This document shows positions 30,260 through 39,642 of a stretch of 64,000 nt of DNA, piece by piece. Source of the DNA: Sulfolobus sp. S-194. GTDB taxonomy: Archaea; Thermoproteota; Thermoprotei_A; Sulfolobales; Sulfolobaceae. The notes beneath the pieces were generated by a model. That model was not told where the DNA came from, searched no databases, and worked only from the letters and a program-made list of their open reading frames with translations. Made by a program: the position numbers and the translations under genes. Every line of letters begins with the position of its first letter. The first letter of the stretch is position 1. The stretch spans positions 558,001 through 622,000 of the forward strand of contig NZ_CP035730.1 of assembly GCF_012222305.1 (NCBI RefSeq), in the 5' to 3' direction.

Positions 30260-30540
30260 TTTATCAATAGTTTTCAATAAACATATGCAGTTTAATGCCC
30301 AATATGACAAAGAATTTTAGTAGATGTTAAAGATTGCTATAGAGTTAATTAGCACATTTTTATCTCATGTAAAAACTATATTGTTAAAAACTTGCATATC
30401 AAGTCTATGAGATTATAATTTTGAAAGCTATTTTATCGATGTAAAGCTATAATAAAAATATACTATTTCATTAAAGAAATAGAATATATCTTGATATTTT
30501 AAAATAAGTTGATTAAAAAGATTTTGGAATAATATGGGAT
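30260..30540. other. 280-bp AT-rich gap at the edge of the accessory region
   Basis: No gene, tRNA fragment or integrase remnant is visible downstream of tRNA-Leu. Bases 30532-30540 are the left copy of the 9-bp target duplication of the following IS. Confidence 0.4.
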
Positions 30541-31689
30541 AGCAGTTTACGGATTTCTCTTCCGTTTAAATAATTTTTTGATTCCTCCGCCTCCTTGATA
30601 AATTCTTTTTATCAACCTAGAGAGCCTTTTAGCTCCTAGATTTAAACCTAAGGAATACTTGAAGACCAAGACTACAAGCAAAGAAAAGGTCTTTAAGATA
30701 ATGAAACCGGTGTTCCTCAACCAGGTGAGGAAGGAACCCTTCTCCAAACCTAGAGCCTTTAACTCCCTGATTAACACCTCGATGTCCCAACGGTTCTCCC
30801 AAGTGGTTAAGATGTCCTCGGGAGAATCGTTGACGTTCGTTGAGAAGAAATACCTCCTCCCGTAACCCTTATAATCATCTATAACAAGTAACTTTATGGG
30901 AGTACCCAAGTATTCTACTAAGTACTCCCCTTGGGGGAACTCGCCAACGGGTACGGATCTGCCACCCTCGACGACTCGCGCGCTGGACTTGAGTTCCCCG
31001 ACGGTATCTTGTAGAAGAGTCTTAGAATTAACATACCAAGAGTCGAAGACCTTGCCCACAATGTTGAACTCCTTTTCAAGTCCCGGTAATATTTCCAAGT
31101 ATTCTTGTATTTTGGTCTTGAACTCAACTTCCTCTCCCCTCTCCCTTAACACCTCAACAACCTTTTGTGGTATATACGGTATTATTGAGACCGTATAAGT
31201 TTCGTTTGTTTTCAAGTCCTTTATTGTTATTATGAGGAGTTGTATTGTTGGTTCGTATCTCTTGTGTTCTTTGCAGTAGTATACTTGTGCTCCGTTTCTT
31301 GATACCGGTATCGCTCTCGCGTATTCTTTGTGGTCGTGTGTGTCGTCTATTATTAGTAGTACCGGGTGGTCTTTTACTATGTTTTTTACTGCTTTTACTA
31401 GGTTTGCGTTTGCTATCTTGTCTAGGTTTTTGAGTAGTGTCATGTAGTCCATGTTTATCTCTTGTGATATTTCGTATGCTCCCTTGCCTATTATTCCTCC
31501 TAGTAGTAGTCTTACTGCAGTATCTTTTCTTATGTTTTCTAGTGGGGCTAGTGCAGCATGTATTGCATCGTTTAAAGCTTGGTAATACGTATCGTTGCTG
31601 ATGTTTTTATTCACACGATATTTTGTTTGGTTAATTTTTAAAAAGTTTTCAAGCCTCCCTCAGTCTACAAGGATTTTCCAATAACTGCT
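30541..31689 (-). mobile_element. Intact insertion sequence (DDE, IS4-like), 1149 bp
   Basis: Boundaries come from a 9-bp direct repeat ATATGGGAT at 30532-30540 and 31690-31698, a target-site duplication. The element begins AGCAGTTTACGG and its other end, read inward, begins AGCAGTTATTGG, so the terminal inverted repeats share at least AGCAGTT and then diverge. One full-length transposase fills the element. The perfect duplication suggests recent insertion. Confidence 0.85.
30547..31614 (-). CDS. IS4-like DDE transposase
   Basis: A 355-residue transposase. The catalytic carboxylates are probably in 'LLIIDDTHDHKEYA', 'VGKVFDSWYVN' and the C-terminal 'WENRWDIEVLIRELKALGLEKG' (YREK-like region of IS4-type enzymes). 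The N-terminus is helical and DNA-binding-like; the tail is strongly basic. Codon use is richer in G and C than the surrounding genes, as usual for a recently arrived element. It ends 6 bases inside the left IS end. Confidence 0.85.
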   Translation of the reverse strand: MNKNISNDTYYQALNDAIHAALAPLENIRKDTAVRLLLGGIIGKGAYEISQEINMDYMTLLKNLDKIANANLVKAVKNIVKDHPVLLIIDDTHDHKEYARAIPVSRNGAQVYYCKEHKRYEPTIQLLIITIKDLKTNETYTVSIIPYIPQKVVEVLRERGEEVEFKTKIQEYLEILPGLEKEFNIVGKVFDSWYVNSKTLLQDTVGELKSSARVVEGGRSVPVGEFPQGEYLVEYLGTPIKLLVIDDYKGYGRRYFFSTNVNDSPEDILTTWENRWDIEVLIRELKALGLEKGSFLTWLRNTGFIILKTFSLLVVLVFKYSLGLNLGAKRLSRLIKRIYQGGGGIKKLFKRKRNP

Positions 31690-31778
31690 ATATGGGATTA
31701 ATTTTTACATTGTTTTCCTAGTGTTCCTTTAACATTTAAATTATACTCATGTGTTATCCAAATTTGTGGTGAAAAGAA

Positions 31779-32534
31779 ATAACAATTACTAAAGAGCAGC
31801 TCTTAGAAAGAGGAAAAGAAATAATTGATAAAGCTAAGGAGAAAAACGTAATACTAAGATTAATTGGAGGAGCCGCAGTTGCCATATTAGCTCCTAAGGG
31901 TAGTGAAATGTTTGCAAGAAAATATAAAGATATTGACTTCTTTGGTATTTCTAATCAAAGTAAAAAAATAAGTGAAGTATTAGAAAGTGTAGGAATGATA
32001 GGAAATAAACGCTTCAATGCCTTACATGGTGATAGAAGATTAATGTTTTACGATCCTAAGATGGACTCCACAGTAGATGTTTTTCTTGATGTTTTTGAAA
32101 TGTGCCATAAAATTACTCTAAAAGATAGATTAACAATAATGCCTTATACAATTCCTCCTTCGGATCTATTACTAACAAAACTACAAATTATTAAATTAAC
32201 TGAAAACGATATAAAAGATATTTTTGCCTTATTAACAGACTTAGAACTAGGTGATCATGATGACGAGAAAACTATTGATATAAAATATATTGCTAAGCTT
32301 CTTGCGGATGATTGGGGATTTTACACAACTGTTACTGATAACATTGAAAGACTATCAAATGAATTTAACCCACCATCAAATATAGCTGAAAAACTTAGAG
32401 TGCTAAAAGAGAAAATTGAGAAAGAGCCTAAATCCTTAAAGTGGAAGATGAGAGCAAAAATTGGTAGAAAAGTTAAATGGTATGAGGAACCAGAGGAAGT
32501 AGGGCAATTTAAGATATCTGATGAAGGTCTATAA
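31779..32534 (+). CDS. AbiEii-like nucleotidyltransferase-fold protein, start unclear
   Basis: The first ATG (31908) would lose the conserved N-terminus. In frame from 31773 the sequence encodes 'RLIGGAAVAILAPKGSEMFA' followed by 'RKYKDIDFFG', the GG...DxD signature of AbiEii/AbiGii-type nucleotidyltransferases, some of which are toxins. No ATG, GTG or TTG exists between the upstream stop (31770) and the motif. ATA 31779 or ATT 31785 may be used. Alternatively one A too many in the A4 run at 31772-31775 has uncoupled a GTG at 31769 from the frame. The remaining 208 residues are intact. No partner antitoxin is adjacent. Confidence 0.6.
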   Translation: MTITKEQLLERGKEIIDKAKEKNVILRLIGGAAVAILAPKGSEMFARKYKDIDFFGISNQSKKISEVLESVGMIGNKRFNALHGDRRLMFYDPKMDSTVDVFLDVFEMCHKITLKDRLTIMPYTIPPSDLLLTKLQIIKLTENDIKDIFALLTDLELGDHDDEKTIDIKYIAKLLADDWGFYTTVTDNIERLSNEFNPPSNIAEKLRVLKEKIEKEPKSLKWKMRAKIGRKVKWYEEPEEVGQFKISDEGL

Positions 32535-33212
32535 AATTTTATTTACGTAGGTACATTCTTAAAAAGGGAAAAGTTGCCCCTTATTTTTATCTAGTTTATA
32601 TTATGTCTTCTTATTAAGTTTATGTATTAATAGAGAAAGTGGAATATGTAAATAATAACTGATTTAATGGTATCAATAGGAGAACTATTAACTACTCTAT
32701 GAATAGTATAAAAATCTTTCCTTTCATCTCTAATGAATATTATTAACTGGAGAAATCTTCTTGTATAAAGATTCTGTCAAATCAAGTAACCCTCTATGGA
32801 TAGGATGTCGCAAATCACTCTTACCTTCTTGGGAGGAGAAGTAATTTATGATGAATAAAATATATTTCTGTAATACTAATAAATTTGGAAAACATTATCA
32901 ATAAGACAATAGAATATGAGTAAATCCTCAATAAGAAAACAGTAACGTTCTATCTCTTTCTGAGGGATATAGAGGTAAAGCACAAGAACAAAATTTCTTC
33001 TATTGTTTCAAACTCAAGACTGTTAGAGGTAGAGCATGTAGTATCTAGCCATATGATGATAAGAAAGAAGAAGTTAGAAAATTCGCTAGGAATTTATCTT
33101 TATAAAGTTCTATGAATCTCACAAGGATAGTTGTAAGGTTTATACACTGCTTTAGATATGGTGTTATTTAGGATAAGTTTTAGGAGCTCAAGTGATTAAA
33201 GATTAATCCCCC
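32535..33212. other. 680-bp degenerate stretch before the inverted-repeat element
   Basis: No intact gene. On the plus strand around 32960-33110 a broken frame gives 'GKAQEQNFFYCFKLKTVRGR' and 'YDDKKEEVRKFARNLSL', which looks like protein-coding sequence in decay. I cannot name the family. The rest is AT-rich. Confidence 0.35.
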
Positions 33213-34247
33213 TATACGGTAGACCCAAAATCACCTCCTTGAAAATAAATCTATAGTGTAAATAAGTGTTTTTAGTAGATTAGATGTAATTTCTGAGTTG
33301 AATAAATTAGGAAATAAAAGAATTATTAGTAATTTAAATTCTTGTCTCCTTATCTTTCTCTTGAGTATTGTGTGTAGGGAGTGGAGTGTAATGCTTAATA
33401 CGAAGTGAGGAAACAGGCTTTGTAGAGGTAGTGAAGGGGGAAATGTTTTTATATAAGAGGTCTCTATGGGACTCCTTATTTTATTGTACAGTTTTAACAC
33501 TTGTAGGTTAGTATTCCTGGTGAGGTAGTCAAGTGTCTTCATCCTTACCTTCTCTTTGTTATAGAAGTTCTGCTTGTTCGTCCTATGCTTCTTACTATAT
33601 GTAATTTCCGTCAAACTCTTTATATACCCTTATATTCACAACTGGGACTGGTATCATGTAGTTAAACTGTGATATGAGGTTGAGTACGTCTATAGAAATT
33701 GTGTTATTTTTTTGTCTTGAATCCTTTTGTAATGGTTTTATTATCTTGTTTTTGCTTGTTTATTTGTTGGATAAGGGCAAGTAAGGGTGTTTTTGTCATT
33801 TGTGGTTTTTTGTGAGTTTCTTTATTTTTTTGTTCTCTAGTTCTTCTATTTGTCTCTTGTATTATGTGTAGTCTGTTGTTTATCTCCTTTGTTTCCACTT
33901 TTGTTTTTTTGTGAGTTTTTTTATTACTTTTATTCTTTGTTTCTCTATTTGGTTTCTACTGTTTGTGATGTTGTGTTTGGCCTTGTTCTCTATGTGGTGG
34001 TTTAATAAGTATGTTGGTATTAGGGTTTTTCGCTGTCTCTTCTTCTTTCCCTTGAAGTTTAGTATGGGAAGTGATTTATATTTGTTGTTGGTGGGGGAGA
34101 GCTGGTGTTATTATCTTTCCTCTTCACGTGGTGATCTTCCTCACCTTAACTTTAATTTATTGAGCTCCTAATAGTTATAAATTCCGATATTTTTTATATT
34201 ATCTTGTAAGAGTTATTTTTGTAATATGATTTTGGGTCTACCGTATA
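33213..34247 (-). mobile_element. Decayed transposable element with 21-bp perfect terminal inverted repeats, 1035 bp
   Basis: The segment is bounded by a perfect 21-bp inverted repeat: TATACGGTAGACCCAAAATC plus A at 33213-33233 and its reverse complement at 34227-34247. A TA dinucleotide flanks both ends, which would fit a TA target duplication. Between the repeats, minus-strand frames give the broken transposase listed separately. Family assignment is uncertain. Confidence 0.8.
33231..34171 (-). pseudogene. Broken transposase inside the inverted-repeat element
   Basis: Minus-strand fragments run in order. A Lys/Asn-rich N-terminal region lies at about 33.9-34.17 kb, then 'MIPVPVVNIRVYKEFDGNYI', a stop, and a 127-codon C-terminal frame with 'KKHRTNKQNFYNKEKVRMKT' and 'YNKIRSPIETSYIKTF', the second resembling the catalytic Glu region of DDE transposases. 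Several stops separate the pieces, so the element cannot move by itself, although a relative could act on its intact ends. Confidence 0.6.
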
Positions 34248-34427
34248 ATGCAAAGTGAATCTAAAGGATCAATAATAGCAATATTAATTAACATTACGCT
34301 TAAGATCTGATCAAAAGGTTTATCACTAAATGTTACCATATTTTTCCAAACTTTTTAAATAAAGTTTGCAACTAATCCTTTTAAGAGAAAGATAAATTAG
34401 GGAGTGTTATAATCTTACATATTAGAA

Positions 34428-35303
34428 ATGAACTTAAATACACATATAGTATTTGCTTTAGCAGTAGGCTTAGTTTTATTTCACAATAACTTATTATTGG
34501 CAGTTGTAGTAGGCATAGGTGCGGCATTACCGGATTTAGATAGGGAATATGTCTTTACAAATAGAGCATTTTTTGCACGACATCAACTCCATAGAGCTCT
34601 TTTCCATAACGTGTTTTTCGGTATTGCGTTAACTCTTTTTAACCCTTATTTAGGACTAGGAATATTTTTGCACATGTTATTAGACATGCTTACTTCTCCT
34701 CCTGATAGGGGTATAGAACTCTTCTTCCCACTTGGAAGACTTATTAAGGAGTTTAAATTAGATTATGAAGGAAGAGTAAGAAAGAAAGGAGGATTAATGT
34801 GGTTACTAGAAGATCCTCTAACCCTAGTGAATAGGACGGCTGACAAGGGTTTAAGAGAAGTTAGTAAGATGCCCTGGTTACGAATTTATGGGCCTTTTAA
34901 GAATAGTAGATTAATTGACTGGACAATTTTTTATTCAAGTGTCATTTTTATTCAACTCCTTGAGATAAATCAGCTGTTGAATTGGTGGGTACAGTTTCTT
35001 TCCATAGTATTTCTGAAATATAATTTCATTACTCTAGGTATAATTCTCTTTTATGGTATAGGTGAGTTATGGAGAAGAAGGTTACAGTTCATGAGAGTAT
35101 CAAAGAACACTAAAATAGTTATTATTTCATTAATGACTTTAGGAGGGTTAATGATAGTATATCAAGGACTAGAAATGTTTAATCCTATCAAGCTCACATC
35201 TTATGAAATAAGAATGGTAGAATTAATTCTAATATCCTTAGCAATAGGATTCATTAGCAGTATTATTCACATGAAATGGAGGTTTAAAGAAATAGTCATG
35301 TAA
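34428..35303 (+). CDS. YdjM/DUF457-family membrane metal-dependent hydrolase-like protein
   Basis: A 291-residue membrane protein. The N-terminal half carries the family pattern: 'NTHIVFALAVGL' (His5), 'GAALPDLDREYVF' (Asp pair), 'HQLHRALFHNVFFG' and 'LGIFLHMLLDMLTSPPDRGIELFFPL', with histidines and aspartates able to bind metal. At least five further hydrophobic helices follow. Homologues occur in Sulfolobales chromosomes and plasmids/viruses as DUF1286; the physiological substrate is unknown. It stands alone downstream of the decayed transposable element. Confidence 0.75.
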   Translation: MNLNTHIVFALAVGLVLFHNNLLLAVVVGIGAALPDLDREYVFTNRAFFARHQLHRALFHNVFFGIALTLFNPYLGLGIFLHMLLDMLTSPPDRGIELFFPLGRLIKEFKLDYEGRVRKKGGLMWLLEDPLTLVNRTADKGLREVSKMPWLRIYGPFKNSRLIDWTIFYSSVIFIQLLEINQLLNWWVQFLSIVFLKYNFITLGIILFYGIGELWRRRLQFMRVSKNTKIVIISLMTLGGLMIVYQGLEMFNPIKLTSYEIRMVELILISLAIGFISSIIHMKWRFKEIVM

Positions 35304-35790
35304 TAAGATTTTTTATCCTAGAATAAATATTTTTTCTAGATTCTTAAAATGTGTTTTGTGTTGTTTAAAAAGAGAAGTTTACCGTCTATTTATAAATAGA
35401 AATTCATCATGAGATTAAACTATCTCGTATAAATTATTAGCCTAAAATCAACGTTAGTAGTACTATTCTTGATGACGCTATAAAAACACGAAGTAAACAA
35501 GATTATCTATAAGGAACTAAACACAATATAGTATCATTATTAAGCTATTTATATTTCTATATATTTTCTACATATTGTAATACCTTAATTTAATATTTAT
35601 ACTTTTCTCACAGGAGAAACTGTTTAATAAATTTATATGTCAATGAGAGCTCTATGAAACACAAGATTGATTCTGTAATTCTGCTAATTTTTTAGAATAA
35701 CTACATTATTATCTAAGTTAAGTAAAAACAGTAATTAATAAGTAATATTAACAAGAGCTAAAAATAAAATATTATTTCCCTTAAAAGTTA
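35304..35790. other. 490-bp gap with a weak terminator-like inverted repeat
   Basis: CTAGAA at 35318-35323 pairs with TTCTAG at 35334-35339 around a T-rich loop just after the DUF457 gene, a weak terminator candidate. No coding frame or RNA gene is seen in the rest. Confidence 0.35.
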
Positions 35791-37449
35791 TTAGAAGCTC
35801 TTCCTATTAATATATATTAAAATACCTATGATGATAATAACGATTACTATTAAGATCATAAATAGTGAAGTGGGCAAGTTACTTGGAGTATTAGTAGTAA
35901 CACTACTAGGACTCGTTGATTTATAAATAGTTGATGACGAATTAAAAGTAATCAAGTACACGTTTATTTGAGTATTAGGCACTAGAGAAGAAGGATTAGT
36001 ATATGTTGATGTATATGCTAAGTAATAACACTCTGGTGAAACTTCTGCTACCTTAACTCCAACTAAGCTAATTATGTTAAGTAAATTAACATTAGAAATT
36101 TCTCCGAGATTATAGTAAAATTTCAGTGAGCCATTAGTATTAAGGAATATTACATAATAATCACTTGACTTGTTTCCTAGTAATATCATAGAATTGGATG
36201 TAAGCGACTGAGTAACCTCTAAATCGATAGTGTAGGAATAAACTTCATTATATATAACTGTTATATTACTCCCTACACTAGCTTCTTCTGGATTACTTAC
36301 TAGAATGAAATTATTAGAGATAAAAACATTAGTTAAGGGTTGAGTATAGTTAAATGAGATTATCTTGCCATTAGGAGTTGTTACGGTCTTTAAAATTGTT
36401 CTCTCTTTAAACGGTATCTTAGCTATAGTATATATTTTCCCGTTATTGTATTTTTGAATAACTATATACTTTATTGGAGTATTAATAGTAACTCCTTCAT
36501 ACTGTAGTACTATTCCATAAAGATTATTTTCAACATTTGCCAATCCTACAGTATTAGGGGAAATACTGAAGTTATATATTATATTACCATTATTAAGTGA
36601 AACCCCCAATAAACTTTCGTTTACTATAGTATAGCTGTTATCACTTTTTACTATCGTGTAGTTAATGAGATATAGTATATTTCCAATGATAGCGTAATTT
36701 GTAAGAGTACCAGAGAAAGATATATCGCCAAATAAAATTTGTGGATTATAGTAGCTTAGATTATATGATTTTGACCAGAGTACTTTTCCGGTAAGCGATA
36801 GTAAAGTAAGATTGTAGGGGATTATAAGATTTTGTGAAATTAAGGTGTCACTGACGTTATATGATAGTACGAGGATTCCCTCTGGCAATTGAAGTGCGAA
36901 AACTGGTAACTCGTCCTTAAAGACTATCTTTTCACTAGGAAGTAAGATCGTATAATTAGCGTGTGTGAAATTAGATGAATATTGAATAAGCGATAAGTAA
37001 GTTAAATTGTATGAAGGTGGTTCGTTCGTTAGTATCAAACCGTTAAGCGTGTAGTAATTTTGAAATTGAAGACCTGAAAAGTTATATATTATAGACTGAG
37101 GTCTCTTATTACTTGAACTTTCAACTATTACTATTAAATGGCCATTTAGTATCGTACTTATTATTCCCGAAACTGAACTTACAGTTGATGAGTACATCTG
37201 ATACTTCATTGAGGAGTTTATGAAATACACTATAAGTTCAGATTGAGTGTTTTGGGACGATGAGAGATTAACGTATTCTAGAGTCAATACTAATCCGTGA
37301 TCATAGGCAATTGCAGAAGTTATTTCAACTACCGGAAGCTGAAATTGTATGGATGATATTGGAGTAACTGAAGCATAATAAGTAGGAATTATTGTGCTAA
37401 TAGTAATAAATAATATAATTAAAATAGTGAGATTATATATTCTTCTCAT
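35791..37449 (-). CDS. Large secreted, membrane-anchored protein of unknown function
   Basis: A 552-residue protein with a signal-like N-terminus ('NLTILIILFITISTIIPTYYA') and a single C-terminal membrane helix followed by a short basic tail ('IYINRKSF'). The external part is rich in Asn, Ser, Thr and Tyr with many N-x-S/T sequons, typical of heavily glycosylated Sulfolobales surface proteins. Alternating strand-like segments suggest a beta-propeller or beta-sandwich, but I recognise no domain. A Ser/Thr/Pro-rich stretch precedes the anchor. Confidence 0.75.
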   Translation of the reverse strand: MRRIYNLTILIILFITISTIIPTYYASVTPISSIQFQLPVVEITSAIAYDHGLVLTLEYVNLSSSQNTQSELIVYFINSSMKYQMYSSTVSSVSGIISTILNGHLIVIVESSSNKRPQSIIYNFSGLQFQNYYTLNGLILTNEPPSYNLTYLSLIQYSSNFTHANYTILLPSEKIVFKDELPVFALQLPEGILVLSYNVSDTLISQNLIIPYNLTLLSLTGKVLWSKSYNLSYYNPQILFGDISFSGTLTNYAIIGNILYLINYTIVKSDNSYTIVNESLLGVSLNNGNIIYNFSISPNTVGLANVENNLYGIVLQYEGVTINTPIKYIVIQKYNNGKIYTIAKIPFKERTILKTVTTPNGKIISFNYTQPLTNVFISNNFILVSNPEEASVGSNITVIYNEVYSYTIDLEVTQSLTSNSMILLGNKSSDYYVIFLNTNGSLKFYYNLGEISNVNLLNIISLVGVKVAEVSPECYYLAYTSTYTNPSSLVPNTQINVYLITFNSSSTIYKSTSPSSVTTNTPSNLPTSLFMILIVIVIIIIGILIYINRKSF

Positions 37450-37601
37450 AATTATAGCTACTGTCCTAGATTTAAAAAATTTTTTATAAGAAACATTGCC
37501 ATAACAGAGCTATAAAATATTAATATTTATATGTTATTCAAATATTTTATCTAGAACTTGAATATTTTAAAAATCAAACTAGTGTAAATAAAACTTTAGC
37601 T

Positions 37602-37784
37602 TTATATGTTGAATCTTCCCATGATCAGATATATCTTCCTTTTATCGTCCACCTCAATTCTAACAGTTGCCAGCGGCTTTGTTTTTAGTGTTTCTCCGCT
37701 TTCTAACTCTATGTATATATTTTTAACTTCTATATCTATTGCATTATAACCTCTTTCTTTTAGTTTTTCACCTAATCTTATCAT
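37602..37784 (-). CDS. Small hypothetical protein
   Basis: A 60-residue frame with a regular charged/hydrophobic pattern ('GYNAIDIEVKNIYIELESGETLKTKPLATVRIEVDDK') suggesting a small beta-sheet protein. Its ATG overlaps the stop of the upstream 148-codon gene by 4 bases (ATGA), the classic coupling in archaeal operons, which supports a real gene. No domain recognised. Confidence 0.55.
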   Translation of the reverse strand: MIRLGEKLKERGYNAIDIEVKNIYIELESGETLKTKPLATVRIEVDDKRKIYLIMGRFNI

Positions 37785-38227
37785 AATTTTATTCTTGATC
37801 TCGCAATATTTATTATTTTCTCTGGATCTTGCACTTCAATACTAAAAGTTTTTCCATGAACAGTATATATTTCTAGTGCCTTTCTCGAAATTATTTTTCT
37901 GGTAATAGGTGATACTACTAGACTTTTATATCTAATATCAACATCTTTTATCTCATTCCAAGGTAGAACAATATGTCTAAATTTCTTTATTTCGATTTTA
38001 TCATCATAAATTATTATTTTTCCTTTATTAATAGCAATCACTGTCAATATTCCAAAGAATATTAAGCAGAAAAATGAAATATCAAAAACATATTCTAATA
38101 TTATAAATAGAGGATTTGGAATATTTCTTATTGATAAAAAAACTGGAATTAAAATAAATAGTGCGACACTTACTGAAAGATATAAAAAAGCTCTCTCATA
38201 TTTAACACCAGTTTCGTATATCTTCAA
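37781..38227 (-). CDS. Two-helix membrane protein with PH-like C-terminal domain
   Basis: A 148-residue protein with two hydrophobic helices (about residues 15-33 and 42-66), followed by a soluble domain 'GKIIIYDDKIEIKKFRHIVLPWNEIKDVDIRYKS' that has the strand pattern of bacterial PH (bPH2/DUF304) domains. It lies between the small gene and the secreted 352-residue gene on the same strand, 9 bases after the latter. Function unknown. Confidence 0.65.
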   Translation of the reverse strand: MKIYETGVKYERAFLYLSVSVALFILIPVFLSIRNIPNPLFIILEYVFDISFFCLIFFGILTVIAINKGKIIIYDDKIEIKKFRHIVLPWNEIKDVDIRYKSLVVSPITRKIISRKALEIYTVHGKTFSIEVQDPEKIINIARSRIKL

Positions 38228-38236
38228 TTACGTCAC

Positions 38237-39295
38237 CTAATAAAAAGAGGTGTTAGTAACATCAGTAATGTGATAATTTAATCCTAACCTTTGTGCAACT
38301 AGTGCAATCCCATTCTGAGTACCTATAACAAGATATTTTTCTCCTATTGATCCTCCGTATATATTGTTTGGTGGTGGATATAAGCCTGCCATAAATCCAT
38401 AGTCTTCAGATACATTAATTGACTGCGCATAGTATAAGCTAGTATTCGTACCATTAACATAAAAGTTAAACAGAGCAGCAAAATATGGATTATTTATTGT
38501 AAATTGGTATTGAGATCCTGTATGTACTTCAATTCCTGCAGAGGGCAAGACTGTGTAAACTTTAGTAGATACTGAATTTATACTTAGATTTGCAGCACTA
38601 ACGTTTGTCCACGGCCAAATTAAGCCTAAAAAGTAAGTAGCTATTATCTCTTGCGAAGAAGAAAGATAATCTATAACTCCATTGTTAGTAACTCTAGCAA
38701 TTTTATCTCCATTCAGTTCTATAATCCATCCACTATTATGATAATATACTGTTTCATTATATGGACCGTTAGTGCTTATGTTCATTCCTCCATAAATAAT
38801 ATATATCACCGCATAGAACGGTGGATAATTATCTATAAACCATATGTTCAATACTGGAAATACACTACCGTTTGGTAACATCTCTACAGCGTCTTGTATC
38901 CACATCCAATTAAACTGCAATTCTACTGGAGGAGGTATCCAGAACCCTGGGAAATACAGGCTGACATTTAGATATCCCGAAATATTTACTGGAATATTCA
39001 ACATATAGGCTATTGCACAGTTAGAAGCATTTATATTAAATCCTGAATGCCAAACTACCGTGTAAAGATTATAACCTGTTTTTGTTGAATATCCTCCTAC
39101 TGCCCAGTCATAATTTGTAAAATTCCCATTAGTACTAGTCGATAAAATCTTATTATCAACTATAGGTAAAAGTAAAAATTTACTAAGCTTTGGCATATTA
39201 TTTACAGTAGGTATAGTCGAGGTGATTGAATATACTGATGATAATATTAATAGATTAACTATTATTATCGTGCTAATTAAAGAGATCTTTGACAT
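38237..39295 (-). CDS. Secreted protein of unknown function
   Basis: A 352-residue protein with an N-terminal signal ('ISTIIIVNLLILSSVYSI') and no C-terminal anchor. It is rich in Asn, Tyr, Ser and aromatic residues with many N-x-S/T sequons. Segments such as 'YDWAVGGYSTKTGYNLYTVVWHSGFNINASNCAIAYMLNIP' resemble secreted beta-rich proteins. I do not recognise a catalytic motif. It is the first gene of the minus-strand group and is divergent from the 42-residue peptide gene. Confidence 0.7.
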   Translation of the reverse strand: MSKISLISTIIIVNLLILSSVYSITSTIPTVNNMPKLSKFLLLPIVDNKILSTSTNGNFTNYDWAVGGYSTKTGYNLYTVVWHSGFNINASNCAIAYMLNIPVNISGYLNVSLYFPGFWIPPPVELQFNWMWIQDAVEMLPNGSVFPVLNIWFIDNYPPFYAVIYIIYGGMNISTNGPYNETVYYHNSGWIIELNGDKIARVTNNGVIDYLSSSQEIIATYFLGLIWPWTNVSAANLSINSVSTKVYTVLPSAGIEVHTGSQYQFTINNPYFAALFNFYVNGTNTSLYYAQSINVSEDYGFMAGLYPPPNNIYGGSIGEKYLVIGTQNGIALVAQRLGLNYHITDVTNTSFY

Positions 39296-39435
39296 TTATA
39301 AATTAGTAAGAAGAAGAAGTATTTAAAATTTTATGATCGAGATTTATATAGGAGAAAGATTAATATAGACATAGCATGATCATCATTATTTGAATAGAAT
39401 ATATATAGAAATAAAAAATATTATAATTTGTCACT

Positions 39436-39454
39436 GACTATGTTATACATAGTC
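39436..39454. promoter_or_regulatory. 19-bp dyad, possible operator
   Basis: GACTATG-TTATA-CATAGTC is a perfect 7-bp inverted repeat around an AT-rich spacer of 5 bp. The spacing fits binding by a dimeric HTH protein. The nearby zinc-ribbon/HTH gene at 39869 is one candidate binder. Alternatively the repeat could form a small hairpin in RNA. Function is inferred from symmetry only. Confidence 0.35.
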
Positions 39455-39601
39455 AAAAAGAGTATTAACATAATATTAAAAACACTATAATATATGGTAA
39501 AAGAAAGTATAATTATAAATATCTATATAAATATTATTGTATAACTTTACAGTGTATATCAAAATAATGATAACGGCATAGTTTCAGTTTTTTATAGAGT
39601 A

Positions 39602-39612
39602 ATATTTATATA
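39602..39612 (+). promoter_or_regulatory. TATA box of the 42-residue peptide gene
   Basis: ATATTTATATA is centred about 36 bases upstream of the peptide ATG (39643). A start site 26 bases downstream would fall near 39633, giving a leader of about 10 nt. Position and consensus only. Confidence 0.45.
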
Positions 39613-39642
39613 GTTTGTTGAAATAGAGAAAAATGACCAAAA

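Larger units (their letters stand above)
39296..39642. promoter_or_regulatory. Divergent control region of the secreted protein / peptide locus
   Basis: A 347-bp region of about 80 percent AT separating two divergent units. It holds the 19-bp dyad listed separately, and TATA-like elements near both ends (for example ATATTTATATA at 39602-39612). No coding frame. Its size is unusual for this genome, where core gene gaps are under 100 bp. Confidence 0.45.

Noticed and set aside
33704-34171. Two short open frames inside the inverted-repeat element
   Set aside because: Low-complexity Lys/Asn or Phe/Leu-rich frames on both strands within a decayed transposase; not independent genes.
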